40,981 nucleotides of DNA from Bacillus paramycoides (GTDB taxonomy: Bacteria > Bacillota > Bacilli > Bacillales > Bacillaceae_G). A model generated the notes under the pieces. It made no database searches and had not been told where the DNA came from. It saw only the letters and a program-made list of their open reading frames with translations. Of this stretch, positions 40,215 through 40,981 are shown piece by piece (positions within the stretch are counted from its first letter, which is position 1; each line of letters begins with the position of its first letter). Made by a program: the position numbers and the translations under genes. The stretch spans positions 1 through 40,981 of the forward strand of contig NZ_MAOI01000007.1 in NCBI RefSeq assembly GCF_001884235.1, written 5' to 3'.

Positions 40215-40550
40215 ATGAAAAACCACATAAAAGTAAATGGAAAAATCCTTCAAACAAATAAAAAATGGTCACATCTCAAGCAAAGACAAAGGCAACATAT
40301 TTCTAATTGGTTACGTAGAGAATATACACAGTTTGTAAAAACACATTATAGAAAACCTAGGAAGTATGAACATGATGAGATTCTTCATGAAGTGATGAAT
40401 CAAATACAGGAACGTGAAATTTGGATTCCTAATGGTGAAGTAAAAAGATATTATCTAAGCAAAATAGGAAAATGGTTTAGAAAAATAGAAAGTGAATGGG
40501 AATCACAAATATTCAACAGTGAAAAGCAGCAGGTATTAGAAGAAAAGTAA
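40215..40550 (+). CDS. hypothetical basic 111-aa protein upstream of hfq
   Basis: AAAAGGGGATGAGTGTAG precedes the ATG. Very basic and Trp-rich (KKWSHLKQRQRQHISNWLRR; YYLSKIGKWFRKIESEWESQ), so probably nucleic-acid binding. It is 27 bp from hfq and likely cotranscribed. I do not recognise the family, but similar genes next to plasmid hfq would be worth comparing. Confidence 0.7.
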   Translation: MKNHIKVNGKILQTNKKWSHLKQRQRQHISNWLRREYTQFVKTHYRKPRKYEHDEILHEVMNQIQEREIWIPNGEVKRYYLSKIGKWFRKIESEWESQIFNSEKQQVLEEK

Positions 40551-40577
40551 ATAAAAAGAAACCAGGGGGCGCATTTC

Positions 40578-40766
40578 ATGTTTAATTTACAAGAAGATAC
40601 TTATGAACAATTGAAAGAAAAAAAAGGGGAAGTTACTGTATTTTTAAAGAATGGCGTTCCATTACGCGGGAAGATCCTTGCAACAGATAAATTTACCGTC
40701 CTAATGATGGTTCATGGTAAACAACAACTAATCTACAAACAAGCAATCTCTACACTTGCTATTTAA
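40578..40766 (+). CDS. hfq: plasmid-encoded Hfq RNA chaperone
   Basis: A 62-aa Sm-like protein: Sm1 region VTVFLKNGVPLRGKILATDK and Sm2 VLMMVHGKQQLIYKQAISTL. In most Hfq proteins the Sm2 signature is YKHAIST; here His is Gln (YKQAIST). Hfq forms hexamers that pair small RNAs with mRNAs. Plasmid Hfqs are known in the B. cereus group (pXO1 of B. anthracis). Length is near the Gram-positive norm with no C-terminal tail. GGGGGCGCATTTC precedes the ATG. It could serve the plasmid antisense RNA or other plasmid RNAs. Confidence 0.92.
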   Translation: MFNLQEDTYEQLKEKKGEVTVFLKNGVPLRGKILATDKFTVLMMVHGKQQLIYKQAISTLAI

Positions 40767-40778
40767 TGAGTCCCGCCC

Positions 40779-40898
40779 CATACCCATCAATCTAAGATTT
40801 TAAAGTACTCCTTAAACGGAAATTTTGTGTTTTTTATGGCACCGAAGTTCATTTTTATCGTTTTGGGGGCAACTTGTTCTGTTAGGTTGACGGGCATG
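40779..40898. mobile_element. IS231-ended MITE (120 bp)
   Basis: Left end CATACCCATCAATCTAAGAT and right end (reverse strand) CATGCCCGTCAACCTAACAG each match about 16 of 20 of the IS231 terminal repeat as I recall it. No ORF. The interior TTTTTATCGTTTTGGGGG resembles that of the element at 2686-2814. Confidence 0.55.
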
Positions 40899-40909
40899 TG
40901 GTGTGACCC

Positions 40910-40981
40910 CACATCCATCAACTTAAGGATTTAGACTATTCTTGAAGTTAAAAGCACGTTACTATTCTCTTATGTTAATGA
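40910..40981. mobile_element. start of another IS231-ended element
   Basis: CACATCCATCAACTTAAGGA begins 11 bp after the previous element and runs off the window. It may be a second MITE or a full IS. Confidence 0.4.

Noticed and set aside
1-40981. tRNA or rRNA genes
   Set aside because: No cloverleaf or rRNA-like stretch was noticed on either strand.

Overview
The window looks like part of a large, self-transmissible plasmid of the Bacillus cereus group (cereus/thuringiensis/anthracis). The evidence is low GC, strong AGGAGG-type ribosome sites, IS231-, IS6/IS240- and IS110-type sequences, an actin-type (ParM) partition operon, plasmid-borne AbrB and Hfq paralogues like those I recall on pXO1-type plasmids, and a Gram-positive type IV secretion (T4SS) transfer region.

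Layout. 1-3200: an IS6-family relic, a membrane-anchored lysozyme-like protein, an acyltransferase-3 membrane protein and an IS231 graveyard with a foldback MITE. 3200-5910: partition region with parR and parM on the minus strand, a centromere-like array of five repeats at an exact 42-bp period, and a divergent MerR-like coiled-coil protein. 6300-7660: a probable replication initiator (minus strand) whose leader is opposed by a short antisense RNA with its own promoter and terminator, the classic copy-control arrangement. 7700-10280: a lysogeny-switch-like module made of an AimR-like (arbitrium-type) receptor, a secreted precursor peptide with a duplicated VDPGGG motif, a terminator, a 35-aa ORF, an XRE repressor and a divergent Cro-like gene. 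10300-11260: two decaying genes, one an LPXTG adhesin remnant. 11350-28700: the T4SS cluster (a P-loop-less VirD4-like protein, VirB2-like, EssB-like, Pro-rich lipoprotein, VirD4, VirB6-like, VirB3/PrgI-like, TrsD-like, VirB4, CwlT-like hydrolase, VirB8-like), interrupted by IS110 and by a 527-bp inverted-repeat-bounded noncoding element. 28700-30830: candidate oriT, RHH accessory protein, HUH relaxase and a downstream partner. 30850-38300: establishment/processing genes (ArdC-like polyvalent protein, topoisomerase III, Toprim primase-like protein, Mrr-like nuclease). 38500-40770: small regulators including an RHH repressor with palindromic operators, AbrB and Hfq. The window ends in IS231-type MITE sequence.

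How it may work together. The 16-bp sequence GAACTTTAAGTGTTGA occurs at the -35 element of both the rep promoter (minus strand, near 7639-7654) and the Cro-like promoter (10005-10020). The XRE repressor beside the AimR/AimP pair could therefore act on replication as well as on its own switch. I infer a plasmid that senses peptide from neighbouring carriers and adjusts replication and/or transfer. The transfer cluster is broken by intrinsic-terminator-like hairpins between closely spaced genes, with one inside the start of virD4, which suggests antitermination or graded expression. All functional calls come from sequence patterns and remembered family features; no database search was possible.
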